A stretch of 64,000 bases of DNA from Phoma sp. XZ068 (GCA_004835665.1 RBKR01000021.1:992001-1056000); one strand, 5' to 3'. Positions 11,119 through 23,844 are shown, numbered from the stretch's first letter. The notes: generated by a model not told the origin, from the letters alone. Numbers and translations are program-made.

Positions 11119-11938
11119 ATGGCAAAGGACTTGGTTGCGGGTAGCCTTACTGGGCCTATTCTCGATTTGGCTAGTCGAATCGAACAGCTTCTCCAGCGCC
11201 AAGCCTCCAACCCTCGTCAGCGCATGCTCGTTGCTTTGGCGGGCGTTCCCGGTTCTGGAAAGTCGACTGTGTCGCATGCGTTGCTGCAAGAGCTTGCTGG
11301 TCGGGGCATCAACGATGTTGCAATTGTACCAATGGTAAATACAGATTCATATGTGTGAAAGCATGCTCGAATGCTGATCAGTCCATAGGACGGCTTTCAT
11401 TATACCAAGAAAGTACTCTCAGCATTTGAGGATCCTGACAATGCCTTTCAGAGGCGTGGTGCTCCCTTTACGTTCGATGCGGACGCCTTCCTAAGTCTCG
11501 TCAAGACTTTGAGGTCAACGCCTGTCACAACAAGCGAAGAACCAGAGCAACCTGTGTACGCACCAAGCTTCGACCATGCTGTCCAGGATCCAGTTGAGGA
11601 TGATATCGTTATCTCCTCGCTCAACCGTGTCGTTATTGTTGAAGGCAATTACACGCTTCTAAATCAGAAGCCGTGGAACGGGATCACAGATATTTGTGAC
11701 GAAAGGTTGGTTTTATGCCATTGACCATGTGAGAAGCAGGCTTGAGCTGACTAAGTTCAGATGGTTCGTCGATGTTGCTCCCGAGATAGTGAGAGATCGA
11801 TTGGCAGCGCGCCATCTTGCTGCAGGTATCGAATCTTCATACGAAGCAGCGGTCCAACGAGCAGAGACAAACGACATACCAAACGGCGAGATGATACGGT
11901 CGCTTCTGATTAAGCCCGATGTCACAATACTCAATTGA
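11119..11938 (+). CDS. P-loop kinase, uridine kinase/PRK family (YFH7-like)
   Basis: Exons are 11119-11334, 11389-11705 and 11761-11938, giving 236 aa. Walker A is GVPGSGKST at about residues 41-49, followed by VAIVPMDGFHYTK. The Asp in MDGFH is the usual catalytic or Mg-binding residue of this family. VVIVEGNYTLLN is the Walker B-like strand, and RHLAAGIE with downstream Arg residues fits the lid. The fold is that of uridine kinase, phosphoribulokinase and bacterial fructose-transport-linked kinases. Yeast YFH7 is the closest named type I know. The phosphate acceptor is unknown. The gene is divergent from a sugar transporter with a shared GAL4-type promoter, so a sugar or a sugar-derived nucleoside as substrate is a fair inference. 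Confidence 0.85.
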
Positions 11939-11987
11939 TGTATCTAGCCTGGGCTAGTTCAACACACTTGGAACCACCACGCCAGGT

Positions 11988-14289
11988 TCAGAAGCCGTTG
12001 GAAGTCAAGTCCCAGTCAAAAGAATTAAACAGTTCGTTCGACTCGATGGACCAGGGGAAGTTGCTCAAAGCGCCGCGGTCCAAATTCGGGACGTCTTGAA
12101 AGATGCCAGCGTCTATATCATCGATTGTAACGACTTGGTCAAGGATAGCGACGCAACGAGCTGAAAGGGAGTCTTCGACAAGGTGATCTCGAAAGGTGCT
12201 TCTCGCCAAGCGAACCGCTTGGTGCCAGGCTGGCAATTCGGCGGATTGCGGGAAACTAATGATGCACAAGCTCATCACAAGCGCTGCGTGAAAGAGGAAA
12301 TACCTAAGATAGACATTAGAAGAGTAACAATCAAGTCATAATTGCCACTACTTACGTGGCGTACCAGCCTTCCAGCCTAGTCAGACCTTGCGCAGCATAT
12401 TGATGTATAGATGAGACTGTAGCATTCGCGGCTTCGATACACAGTCGTGTGCACTCCTCCTGCTTGGCTTGAGCAACTGGATCGGGGATCTGGCCTCTCT
12501 GGGCGATGGCGCGACGAAGTAGTATGTGGCGGAAGACGATGATCTTAAAGTTCCAAAATCTCCACCACAATCGGGAATTGGCAAATGTGTACCATCTGTG
12601 TTGGCAGGAGGACTGGTTATCCAGCTGGAAATACGAAGGTAACGTCTGTGTCCATGCGTCCATTGTAGCGCTGATAGAGAGCGCTGCCTCTGCAGAGAGC
12701 CCAGGATCTGCGAGGAGACGGTTGGAGATATGATTGGTGTGTACGTGCAGGTCGCTCTGTGATTTCAGTGCGGAGTAAAGTGTAGGCTCTGTTGATTCGA
12801 TTGGCAGCTCGGTGGTTTGGGGCGTGAGCGCCTCGTATCATTAGTATTTGTAATCAAAACCCTGGCGTGTAGACCTACTTCGTCGCTGACGTTCAAGACG
12901 GCATGTACGTTCATGGAGTCCTGGTCTGGAAGCATGATCGCTCTGCCGAATGTGGTCGAGGCACCACTATCGAAGATGTATAGACCCCACCATACCCTTC
13001 GACGATTCTCGCGTTCCATCAGACTGATATTCCAGTGTGGTAGTTCCCTGTGCAGCGCTACACTCAAAGCATTGCGTACTGCAAGGCCGAGAAGATTCCA
13101 TCCAGTGTTTGGCGCATTTCGTTTCTGACTCAAATTACTCAACAAAATCAACGCTTGGATCGATGTGAGGTTTGCCGTCTCAAACACCGACTCGTGTTGC
13201 CCTAGAGTGAGTGCACGACGATATAGATAGTCTTCCAGACCCACTTGATCTTTATTGAGGCTCCAAGCGCCCAATGCTAAGATAGTGTGGTATAGCATAT
13301 CCCAAGTCCGTTTCGATGGGCGCGGCACAATCTCGTGATATTGCGCACGAAAGGTGGCCTCATGGACAAAAGGGTAGACGCAATGGTACTCCTGAAAGTA
13401 GGCATCTATCAGGGTAGATGAGATCTGGTTCGTCAAGGCAGCATGAGATATCTGCGCAGATGCCAATACACCAGTAAGAAGCGTAGAGCGTTCAGCGCGT
13501 CGTTCCTGGGGTTGTGCATGAGACTGGTGCAGAAAGCCGGCCCAATCAAGTAGACACCGCAAGAATACGACGCCAGAGGTTGAGCCTACGTGTGTGTAAG
13601 CATTTAAACAGCGAGAGTGTGAGACAAGTTACCGAGATAACCGACACCAGTGGGTTCGACAGAAAGCGCCGCCATGCCGTCAGTGAGGCTATCGACGTTG
13701 GAGTCTTCTTCCTGCCAATTGAAGCCATCTGCATTACTCGGGACCGCCTCTGGGAGAACCGGATCAATCACTACAGCTGGACTTGAGTCGCTCTGGGGAC
13801 TTGATATTGTTGTAGGGCGAAAGACATCTGGTGTAGACGGCCCTGCAGCGATTGAAGATGCTTGTGCCAGGTTAGGTGAGCTGAGTAAATCATCGATATT
13901 GACTCCAGGGAACACTTGAGAGACAAGAGACTCAAGTCCTTGTAGTCTCTTCTCAACGTTTGTGAGATGACTGGCGGCTAGTCAATGGGCGCCCCGAGCA
14001 AGGTTGGATATAGATCTTACACTCTCGTTAATGGCGATCTAACAGTCTTCCCACTATAATGGCATGTTGCTCCGCTTTGAGCACAGATTTTGCAGGTTGG
14101 ATGCTCCTTCGAGCACTGCACCGTCGTTAGCGTTGGTCAAATGATTAGTCAAACAAGGGTGCTGTATGCTGAACCTTCAGCTTTTTGTGACGGCATCGGT
14201 CACACTGTACTCAAATCAGCTATTGCAAATCGCAAAGTCATAATCAAGACACGCACAGAAAGCGAGTCCCTGGCTTTTCTCTGCTCCAT
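11988..14289 (-). CDS. GAL4/LAC9-type Zn2Cys6 transcription factor
   Basis: Seven exons (14289-14257, 14204-14175, 14115-14021, 13970-13633, 13585-12879, 12831-12356, 12303-11988) give 664 aa. The Zn2Cys6 domain is split over the first three exons. Cysteines fall at residues 12, 15, 22, 29, 32 and 39, the same spacing as yeast Gal4. It carries the DNA-contacting KKLKCSKE stretch, the linker RSPLTRVHLTNVEKRL and a leucine-rich dimerisation helix. Residues from about 200 form the fungal transcription factor middle homology domain (PFVHEATFRAQYHEIV, RENRRRVWWGLYIFDSG). The start was chosen because only the second nearby ATG keeps phase across the first intron. The resemblance of zinc cluster, linker and coil to Gal4/Lac9 is unusually close for a filamentous ascomycete. 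It is convergent with the kinase, whose promoter holds matching sites. Confidence 0.88.
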
Positions 14290-14793
14290 CCATACAAGAA
14301 GATTAGGGTTGAGTGTGGGGTGCAGAAACGATCGTTAGTGACCTGAGAGATGGTGCCAGGTCCGAGGCATTGTCACGGCAGTCTAGACTCTTTTGGGAAT
14401 CGCTCTTGCCCGCCGTCGATTTCCACTGTCTCGGGCTGCGCGTTTGTTTCGATAAATTGAGAGGTGTCATTCCTTCATTACTTTGCAGCAAGCGATCTAT
14501 AAAGTTTCCAATCTTGACTTTCGAGGATTGTACAGGAGTGTAGATGGAATTCGAGGCCACCTTTCATGATGCACAGCTCAGCCATCCAGGAAGTCATTGT
14601 GCTCACCAGATTATGTTTCTGGAGCATGTTAAAGCTTTCTCTGCTGCTCTTTCCAGAAATGTAGCCTCGAGCGTAGTCGGCCTTTATAGTGAAGCCTTAT
14701 GTTGGCCGGCAGGAGTAGGAGTAGCCAAACCTGAGTGTTTCAATGAGCACGACCAGGAGATGTTAGCGTCTTATGGATGCGACTGATGCGTCT
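14290..14793. other. upstream region of the GAL4-type factor
   Basis: About 0.5 kb lies between the transcription factor start and the 3' end of the IRC6-like gene. It probably contains the factor's promoter and 5' leader. Short frames on both strands show no recognisable protein. Confidence 0.4.
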
Positions 14794-15745
14794 TCACAGC
14801 TCCTTCATCAAGTCATTGACTGCTTTCGCGGCGAATCGTTTTCGTTCAGATTCTTCCATGCCTTCACCCATTTCTGTTACAGTCAGTATCACTACATTTG
14901 TCAATCTGCATGGAGACTCGACATACCTTTGATAGCAACCATCTTTCTCATCATGATCTCCAACTCCTCAACATCCTTGTCGCCCAATTCACCTTCTCCA
15001 TCTTCGCCGTGCAGTGCATCCTTCATGCCGAACAGTTCCATGTTCATCTCAGCTTCTTCTGCCGCAAAGCTACCCTCAAATCCCTCAACATCCTCATTAA
15101 AGTCTAGATCGGCGCCGCTTTCCCATTCACCAGCCTCAAGCGCTTCTCTGATTCTTTGTACGCCAACCGCTTCACCGAACTCGTTCTTGCCTTTCGCTTC
15201 CGAATCGACGTACTCGAAACCGTGCTCTATGCACAACTCCTCCCATTCTTCAGTGGGCTTTTCGAGATAGGGCGTGGTGGACTGTGGCATCGCGACCGCA
15301 AGGCACACGGTTTCTCCTGCGTAGCCGCATGCCCGTTCGATCACATCGGATATAGCTTGCATTGTGTCTTTTATTATGTCGAGATCTTTGGTCTCAACTG
15401 GCTTTTTGAAGCAGTATATCCAGCCTCCAAGCACAGTCACAACTTCGCGAGCTTCCGGTTTCGTAAACTCGGTGCGCCATTCGGGAACGTCTGTGATCTC
15501 GTCAAGCCAGATTGGCAAAGTAGCGGTGTAGTATTTCGTTTCGAGGCGCCATTCGTGCGAGAGGCCGGCGGTGGTCTCTTTCCCTTCGAAGGTGGTAAGT
15601 TCTGGCGCGGAGCCGGTGAGTTCTGCGAGAAACGTTAGTCCTTTGCTTTACCGAACACACGATAAGTATCACCTTTCAGAACACTGAGCAATCCAGAACC
15701 CGGCGCACCGACTGCAAGTATGCGCCGTGGGTTCTTGATGTCCAT
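14794..15745 (-). CDS. IRC6: IRC6 / p34 (alpha- and gamma-adaptin-binding) family protein
   Basis: Exons are 15745-15673, 15622-14927 and 14873-14794, giving 282 aa. The N-terminus PRRILAVGAPGSGLLSVLKG has a degenerate P-loop (GAPGSG without Lys-Ser). It is followed by a Rab-like half with DEITDVPEW, VLGGWIYCF and CLAVAMPQSTT. The C-terminal half is acidic and ends in a helical KRFAAKAVNDLMKEL. This is the arrangement of the p34/AAGAB and yeast Irc6 family, which bind clathrin adaptor complexes and assist their assembly in vesicle transport. The family call rests on motif order and the typical ending. The degenerate nucleotide-binding loop agrees with the pseudo-GTPase nature of the family. 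Confidence 0.8.
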
Positions 15746-16142
15746 TGCGCGTTGTGAATGTATGGTTGTAAAGTTGCGGAGTTTCGGAGGTGCCAGTGTG
15801 GGGTACCTCTAATGACCCCCACTAGCATGTGTGAGCCTGGCCATTTGGCACAACGCAGGCGCTCGTGATTCCAGATGAATGCACATATCTGGTGTTAGTC
15901 TCACAAGAGCGCCTCGCAGCCGTTGCACAATGTTTGCAGCTTTGATCGTAACATATCCAGTGTTTCATTCATCAAATGGTCCAACTTTTTCGAAGGACCT
16001 GCTACTTGTGTGTTCAGCGCATTTTCCTGATCAGGTAGAGCAGACCTCATACCTGTCCTGATTTCCTTGCGCACGCTCCAAGCGTGGGGTATGTCCTTTC
16101 TGGCTTTCGCCCTTGTCTTCGTGCTGCCACAGCTCAATCCCC
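15746..16142. other. intergenic between IRC6-like and SMD3
   Basis: About 0.4 kb holds the IRC6-like promoter and the SMD3 3' end. No other signal is seen. Confidence 0.5.
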
Positions 16143-16645
16143 TCAAGGACGTCCACCTCGTCCTCCGCTTGCCCTCGCCCTGATGACTGTAGCGCGACCA
16201 CGTGCAAGACCGACACCACGGCCTCGTGTACCTCTTGATCGGAACATGGGTGCGTTCCTACGGCATGGTCAGCTTCACTCGCAACGCTTTTGTTTCAAGA
16301 TACATACCTCAGCATATCTGGGACAATGAAGTATCGGACGTGGCTGCCTCTGATGTAGACCTGCTCGAGATGCGATACACGGCCATCGCGCGCGGTCACA
16401 GTGATATCCTTGAGCTGCACGTTCATGTTGTCCTCAGCTGTCAGCTGTTAGTCCAAGTTTTCGATAGCCACGGTATGATAGAAGCGCACCTTCGATAAGC
16501 TTGCCGCGGTAGACTTCGCCAGAAGTGATCTCAAGCGTGACGATGTGACCCTGGGGATTATCAGCGCAAATTCCAACGTCCGCGCTCTTTCACATACAGC
16601 GGCTTCATTGAGAAGCTTGATTGGGATACCGATTGTGCTCGTCAT
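16143..16645 (-). CDS. SMD3: spliceosomal Sm protein D3
   Basis: Exons are 16645-16598, 16550-16490, 16437-16308 and 16257-16143, giving 117 aa. The protein begins MTSTIGIPIKLLNEA. Sm1 contains GHIVTLEITSGEVYRGKL and EDNMNVQLKDITV, and Sm2 contains the highly conserved YIRGSHVRYFIVPDML, followed by KNAPM-like NAPMF. The tail is Arg/Gly-rich (RGTRGRGVGLARGR), as in SmD3, where such arginines are methylated. SmD3 is one of seven proteins in the heteroheptameric ring around U1, U2, U4 and U5 snRNA. Length matches the family. The four exons are numerous for such a short gene, which is common for fungal Sm genes. Confidence 0.95.
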
Positions 16646-16999
16646 TTTGGCGATTCAATTCGAGATTGCTAGGTCTGGTTCGTGTGGTTTCGCAAGTCGT
16701 GCGTGTGGCAGCGTTGAACGGGGGGCGGTCAACGGATCGTGTGCAAAGTTCAGCAGGCGCGTCGGCGGTCACGGCAGGGTTCGATAAGCGCAGAATTTCG
16801 AGTCGCAAGACTTTACGGGACGTGTTTGCGAAACACTACGGAGAGGCGGACGTATATGCGGGGCGTGGGCTTGTCGAAGATCGATGGCTCCCCGAAAGTT
16901 GCAGTCGCGGAGCTCTTCACTAGCGCGGTTGCCTTAGTCAGCCATCTCGAGTTCTACCAGCAACACCTTCCATCACCCACGATTCTCTTGGCTGTCTCA
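16646..16999. promoter_or_regulatory. divergent promoter of SMD3 and GEP4
   Basis: A 354-bp gap lies between two divergent housekeeping genes. I see no specific element. Antisense-like open frames here have no protein character. Confidence 0.4.
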
Positions 17000-17881
17000 A
17001 TGAATATCTCCGGGACGTTAAACGTCTTTCGGTTGCTGAGGGATCCGACGCTGTGTCTTCCACAGCATACAGTGTCGACATTCAACCACCTGCCAATACC
17101 CCTATCGAAGGCGTTTCCTAAGAGGCCTACGAAAGATGGAGATAAAGAAGTCGATATCCGGGCGGTAGTCCTTGACAAGGATAACTGCTTTGCTATACCA
17201 CATACTGATGAAGTGCACCAGCCATACAAGGTAGGCCTGTTCTCCTAGTATCCCAACTGTTGTTTTCGTTCCTCTCGAACTCCTCTCAGCACATCTCAAA
17301 TGTTGCTTTCGCATACTTGATTTCTTAACGCGACTGAGACCTGCATCTTCACTACATAACGCATTTACAGCCGGTCTTCATTCTTAATATTGAATTCCAA
17401 CCCTTACATCTACTATAGGACCACTTCCAGCGACTCCGCCAAGCATACCCTGGCTCAAAGTTACTCATCGTCTCCAACACAGCAGGCACCAATTCAGACC
17501 CAGGTTTTAAACAAGGTGCCATCCTAGAAGCCAACACTGGCGTCAAAGTCCTCCAGCACTCCACGAAGAAACCTGGCTGCAAAGACGAAGTAATGGCATA
17601 CTTCAGGGCTCACCCAGATTCTGGCGTCACGCGGCCAGACCAGATTGCTATCGTTGGTGACCGACTGTCCACCGACATCATGATGGCGAATATGATGGGT
17701 AGCTATGGGTTCTGGATCAAAGATGGTGCAGTGAGACCAGGATTTGTAAGTTTGGTTTCTTCCTTTTCAGCATCATGCTGACAGTGTGTAGCTTGCAAGG
17801 ATGGAGGACAGACTGCAGAGCTTCTTGTTTCGAAGAGGATACTCTGCACCAGACCCCTTGCGCAACAACCATTTCGAGTAA
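17000..17881 (+). CDS. GEP4: mitochondrial phosphatidylglycerophosphatase Gep4
   Basis: Exons are 17000-17230, 17419-17745 and 17792-17881, giving 215 aa. The catalytic HAD motif is VVLDKDNCFAIP (DxDx). LLIVSNTAG is motif II, KKPGCKDEV carries the motif III Lys, and IAIVGDRLSTDIMMANMMGS is motif IV. Gep4 dephosphorylates phosphatidylglycerophosphate to phosphatidylglycerol in the mitochondrial matrix, a step of cardiolipin synthesis. The N-terminal residues LNVFRLLRDPTLCLPQHTV are typical of the fungal family. The first intron is 188 nt, long for this window, but the reading frame before and after joins as PYK-DHFQRL, the expected family sequence. Confidence 0.93.
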
Positions 17882-19948
17882 GGGATTCGCGGGGTCTGTC
17901 TAAACTTGCTCGTCTTTACTTTGTACGACTACTTGTAAACTAGTGAGCAATTTATGAGACGGCTTGTATAGAGTTGTCAAGCTTATAGATATGATATAAC
18001 AGCACTCAAAATGACTACTTGTGACTGCACCAAAAATGCTCAGAACATGTTAAGCACTTTGTGAAGCAGTCTAGGTTGCCCAGCAGCGAACCATTACCAC
18101 CGAGATGCTAAAACGGTTACACAAAGTATGTACGACAATCTTTGATCTTTGTTTATCACGGGCCGTGATTTCGAATGGTTACTCGTGTTGTGGGGGCGTT
18201 GGACGATTTTTCAAATGGAATTGGTTGTAGGTGTGAAATGCAAAAATATTACCCACCCGCACCTTCAATCTTACGATTGCTCCGTCAATCACGATAACGT
18301 TGAATCCCCAATACAAAGACAGCATTACCGTTTATCCATGGCCACGTAACTCAGACACCTACGCATCTGTGATGTGATTCACCGATGAAATCTTGCTTGA
18401 CGCGCGCTACAGAGTTATCCTCCAAGCTGCAACTCATGGTAGTTGCATCAACAAAGAAACCCACTAAGTCAGCCACGGCCCGCGCCTCGTCCGAACTGTT
18501 GGAAGCTTGGTTCCAGACTAGCCTATGACGTTACATGTACAGTAGTCAATCCGTGGCACGAAGTGTGGGGTCAGACAATGAGCCCGACAAGCGGGGACCT
18601 GGTTGTCAGGACTGGCAGATCTGGCATGCGGATGTCAGCGGGACGCTGGGAACCGCAAAGGCACGGTGCTGGAGTTTGACACGCAGCATGTGCGGTTGCG
18701 CAATAATGCTCAGTGATCGCCGGCTGACTGTGTTGCAGATCGACTTACTCAAGCCATTCGGTGACCGTACACGTATCAAGGCAGATTCGATCATGCGCAG
18801 CCGTGTAGTATACCAAGTGAAATCCTACAACCATTCTCGACTAAACGAGGAAGGTGCTCGTCTAATGTCAGTATAGACAGAAAATACGGTAGGATACATG
18901 TGGTTAGAAGCACTCGACTGCCTCGCGTGCAGCTCTAGGCCTCCGATAACCCACGCCTGTTAACCCTCGAAGGAGCAAGACACCCGTTTCTTGACGCCTG
19001 AGCCGCGGCTGGTAATGACACAAACAGCCGTTGTGTATGGTGGATAAAGGCCCTCCACGAGTTCGTGCTAAGGTGAGGCATTTACGTTGGGCTCAACAGC
19101 GTTGTAAGGGCGTTTGGACAGGTGGTACGGGAGCTGACGGCTACGTCTCGCTATCGATCATGCAGGTGTCACAAAGACACAGATTAGAGTTCTTGATGCT
19201 TATGCTCGCTATTGCGTGCTGAAACGGATGAGTGCATGCAGCGAGGTTTCAAGCGGAGATGAATGTCTTGCGGCGCGGCGCCCTCAGGCAGCCAGGCAAC
19301 CAGGCAGGCCAACTAAATATACGCACGCACAGTGCGACGGCACAGAGCGGTGGCTGCTTTCGTACTTGGACATGGCCTGCGCGCTGTGCCGTCGATCATA
19401 GGCTTTTGCTGCATCGCGAACCTTCACAACCGCGAAGCTTGAGCCAGCCGCACCTCCCGGCGGCGGTGGCAGTTGCGCCGTCTGATAAACTGCGGGCCTC
19501 AGCTGCGCGTGCACATATACCGAGCTGGGCCTGGCCCCGTACCCTTTGTCCATTTTGTACTTACTGAGTGTCTCCCCCCTTGAGGCGTGAGGTTCGACAT
19601 TCCCTGAACACGTATCGACTTTCTGCATCCTCACAAGCCACCGCTGCACGCTCGCCAATCCGCGGCGCGCAACAAGCACCCTTGGGCATCTTGGCTCATT
19701 TGGACGATACAGCGCGCGCAAGAACTACCTCATAGGGGACCGGATTCTGGGTGAATTCCAAGGTCGCAGCGTGCGTGCCAGGGCAATTGCACATTCTCCA
19801 CATCTACGTCAACGAGTAGGCGCGACCGAGGCTCGTTTATTGTGGCATTGCTCGTTTACAGCCACGGCAGAGACGGCTGCAGCACACGAGGATCCCCGGA
19901 AGCGCGGACGCGTTAGCTGGAGGCGGCGACGTCAACCAAGCCCCCAAG
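17882..19948. other. 2-kb intergenic region
   Basis: I find no convincing gene between GEP4 and PSD2. The last 600 bp (19300-19948) is GC-rich with short direct repeats of the type CAGGCAGCCAGGCAACCAGG near 19290. It likely represents the PSD2 promoter and a long 5' leader. No tRNA-like B-box was noticed. Confidence 0.4.
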
Positions 19949-22900
19949 ATGCCTCGACCCGCATTCACAACGAAACTCTCGTTGCCCCAACGGCTCAAGC
20001 AGAACAACAGCACAACCTCAGTCAACAGTGTACCTACCAGCCGCCAGGGCAGCCCCAAACGAACCATGAGCGATGTTAAGCCAGGCCTTGTGCTGCGGGC
20101 GAACGTAATCAAGGTGCGCGCTGTGGTACCCCGCGGAGGAGAACGAGCACCACTGACAGACGCAGGGCAGGAATCTCGCTGCAAAGGACAGGAGTGGTAC
20201 CTCTGACCCTGTAAGTACTCTGTATTGCCGAAATGACCTGCAAACACGTGTAATTGCTGTGTTCTTGCTGTGCTGGAGCTGACAGCTGTGCAGTACCTCG
20301 TTGTCTCCCTTGGAGATGCAAAGCAAGCTACCCCGACCATCAACAAGACCCTGAACCCCGAATGGAACACAACGCTCGAGCTGCCCATCGTGGGCGAGCA
20401 GAGTCTCTTGCTCGAAGCTACTTGCTGGGACAAGGACCGCTTCGGTAAAGACTACATGGGCGAGTTTGACGTCATACTTGAGGATGTCTTCCAACACGGC
20501 CAACCTGTCGCCGAACCCCAGTGGTTCCCCCTCGAATCGCGCCGCACAGGGAAGAAGAAGGCCCACGTCTCTGGCGAGATCCAGGTCCAATTCACACTCA
20601 TTGACACGAGCAACCCTACCGCCGTCCCCGAACAAATCATGCAAAAGTTCCTGGCTATTGCTGGTCAGACACCCAGTCCTGACGAGTCTGACGAAAATGG
20701 CTTGCTGCGCGCCGACAGCGCCGGCACCGATCTCGACGACGAGGATGAGAGCGAGAGCTCCAACGAAGCGCAGGACGAGTCGAAAAAGGCAGCGAAACGG
20801 GAAAAGCGTCGCAAGAAGCTCAGGATGGCACGTCTCAAGAAGAAGGCCAAGCAGATCAGCGGCTATGAATACTCAGACAAGTCGGAGATTGCTGGTGTCC
20901 TGTTTTTGGAAGTACAGAACATCACAGATCTGCCACCTGAGAAGAACGTCACTCGAACATCCTTCGATATGGATCCGTTCGTTGTCACATCCCTGGGCAA
21001 GAAGACATACCGCACAAGGACCGTCAGGCATGACCTGAATCCCATCTACGAGGAGAAGCTTGTGTTCCAAGTGCTGCGTCACGAAGTCAATTACTCTGTG
21101 AACTTTACAGTGGTTGATAAGGACAAGTTCTCTGGAAATGACTATGTTGGCATGGTCAACTTCCCTCTTGAAAAGGCAGTCTCTGTAGCACCTGAAGCGG
21201 ACCCACATACTGGTCTGTACAAATTGCCCGAACCGTCAGACTCGCCAGGCCTCCCAGATACTGGTCGGAGGTCTCGTTTCCGTCTGCCCGTTTCGCGCTC
21301 GTCATCCTCGCACAGTCTCTCTCGACTAGGCCGCCCATCTCTCAAGAAGGAGCACTCAGCTTCATCGCTGTCTGCAAAGGAATCGAATGGATCCCTACCA
21401 CTTCCACCAACAAGTGCGCCAGCTGTGGACAACAATGGAAACCTTGCGCCTGTTCCCGCCATCAACGTTGATCCTTCCGCTGTGGACGACCAAGACCTAA
21501 AAACCTATACTCTACCATTAGAGATGAAGAACAAGGAGCGCTGGGAAGCGAAACACAGCCCAACACTGTACATCCGTGCCAAGTATCTTCCCTACAGAGC
21601 TCTGCGACAACAGTTCTGGAGAGCTATGCTTAAGCAGTACGACGCTGACGATAGTGGTCTGATCGATAAGATTGAATTGACGACAATGCTCGACACACTG
21701 GGATCGACATTGCATGCCTCAACCATTGACAGTTTCTTCCGTAGATTTTCAGCTGATCACAACGGCGACGAACTGCTCACATTCGACGAGACCGTCATCT
21801 GTTTGGAAGACCAGCTGCAGAAAATCGAGCAGAAAGAGTTCCAGAAGAGCGGAAACTTGGGGATGTTCACTCCTACTCCGGGTACAGAAACACCATCGTT
21901 GGCGTCCGGCCAACTGACGCCAATCAACAAAACCGCCTCCAGAACATCGATACCTGTGCTTGAGACCAACCAGTTGGGCCCAGAAGGTGAGGAAGGCGAA
22001 TTTCTTGCCGACGACCTCGCCGACGAGACTGGCGAAGAGCACGTCATTGAGATTCGCGAATGCCCCATCTGCCATCAGCCGAAATTGAACAAGAGATCTG
22101 ACGCCAACATCATCACCCATATCGCGACATGTGCTAGCCAAGACTGGAAGCAAGTCAACAATATCGTCATGTCCGGCTTTGTCACATCAAGTCAAGCTCA
22201 GCGCAAGTGGTACTCTAAGGTCATCACAAAGATCTCCTATGGTGGCTACAAGCTCGGCGCTAACTCTGCCAACATTCTCGTGCAAGATCGTCTCACTGGC
22301 CAGATTAACGAGGAACGCATGAGCGTGTATGTTCGCCTGGGTATTCGCATGCTCTACAAGGGACTCAAGGCCAACAACATGGAGAAGAAGCGCATTCGCA
22401 AGCTGCTCAAGTCTCTCAGCATCAAACAGGGCAAGAAGTACGATGACCCTGCATCTGCGAAGGAGATTGAGGCATTCATTGCGTTCCATCAACTCGACAT
22501 GTCGGAAGTCCTTCTGCAAACCTCGCAGTTCAAGAACTTCAACGAGTTCTTCTACCGAGCTTTGAAGCCCGGAGCACGCCCCTGCTCAGCCCCAGATGAC
22601 TCGAGAGTCATTGTCTCCCCGGCTGACTGCCGTTCTGTCGTTTTCAATACGCTGGATCAGGCGCAGTCCATCTGGGTCAAGGGCCGAGAGTTTACGGTTG
22701 AACGCCTCCTCGGCGACGCTTACCCTCAGGATGCCGCACGCTACCACGGTGGCTCCCTCGGTATCTTCCGACTTGCACCACAGGATTACCATCGCTTCCA
22801 CATCCCGGTCGATGGAGTGATGGACGAGCCTAAGACCATCGAAGGAGAGTACTACACCGTTAACCCAATGGCTATTCGCTCTGCTCTTGATGTGTACGGC

Positions 22901-23365
22901 GAGAACGTGCGTGTTATTTGCCCTATCGACTCGGTCAGCCACGGGCGTGTTATGGTCATCTGTATTGGTGCCATGATGGTTGGTAGCACAGTCATTACGC
23001 GTAACAAGGGCGAACACGTAAAGCGTGCTGAGGAATTGGGCTACTTCAAGTTTGGTGGAAGTACATTGTTGGTGCTCTTTGAGCCTGGGCAGATGCGATA
23101 CGACGACGATCTTGTCGACAACTCGCGATCTGCTTTGGAGACTCTCGTAAGCACCGTCCTTTCACTTCTGTGTTTATATGCTAACGATAAATAGGTCCGC
23201 GTTGGCATGTCCATTGGTCACAGCCCTGAAAGGCCGCCACATGTTCCTGATATGCGCAAGGATAACCCCACAAACGAGGAGAAGCAGGACGCAAAGCGTC
23301 GTATCGAAGGCAGTATGGCGCCTGAGGGCGTAACTGGACCCATGCCTGGAGCCGGCATGTCGTAG
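19949..23365 (+). CDS. PSD2: C2-domain phosphatidylserine decarboxylase (class II, PSD2 type)
   Basis: Exons are 19949-20113, 20166-20210, 20294-23146 and 23195-23365, giving 1077 aa. A first C2 domain (GRNLAAKDRSGTSDPYLVV) is followed by a Lys/Arg-rich stretch. A second C2 domain contains NVTRTSFDMDPFVVTSLGKK. Next come a Ser-rich linker, an EF-hand loop (DADDSGLIDKIEL, around residue 520) and a zinc-finger-like CPICHQP..HIATC near 660. The catalytic domain ends in FKFGGSTLLVLFEPG. The GGST motif is the self-cleavage site that makes the pyruvoyl cofactor, and His in YHRFHIPVDG is also typical. The enzyme makes phosphatidylethanolamine from phosphatidylserine in Golgi, vacuole or endosome membranes, and the C2 domains bind lipid. 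Size and domain order are standard for fungal class II enzymes. Confidence 0.96.
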
Positions 23366-23844
23366 TGGAAAAGCATATATAGCTGCATGTTCAACAGATG
23401 CAAGCAGCGTGTCTGGATAGGATACATGAGTGGATGATTGCATACGGAACGGTGGCTTTCGGAGGCTGCTTTCCCGCGGCGTTTTGTAGCGGCTTCATCG
23501 TTAAGCCTGAATAAAGAGGCAATTCAACATACAAGTGTTACATCGATATCTGCATGCTAAGCTCGTTCTTGCGTGTCAATTGTCTAAGTGTCGGTGTGGG
23601 GAGTTCGTCACGTGTCACGCTAAAGTTTGTTTACATCTTGGCGGTGTCCAGAGGGGAGCGCAGTGACGATGCACACACCCTCAACCCTGCTGCCGCACGT
23701 TGACCGAACACTTCACCACGGCTTGAGATTATTCGCATTAACGCCAATCTTTACGACCGCCGCTACGAATACCAGCAATACCCTTTTTGACGCGCCTTTA
23801 CCTGTGTTCGACCGTGCTCGGCTTCCTGCGCTCATGCACGCGCT
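23366..23844. other. intergenic between PSD2 and DSN1
   Basis: About 0.5 kb contains the PSD2 3' end with an AATAAAG-like signal near 23510 and the DSN1 promoter. No gene is seen. Confidence 0.5.

Noticed and set aside
16739..17248. An upstream-extended start for GEP4 at 16739.
   Set aside because: The added residues overlap the SMD3 promoter side and have no mitochondrial or HAD character; the Met at 17000 gives the family-type N-terminus.
17882..19948. tRNA or other small RNA genes in the 2-kb gap.
   Set aside because: No B-box-like GGTTCRANNCC with a plausible cloverleaf was found by eye; a tRNAscan run would be needed to be certain.
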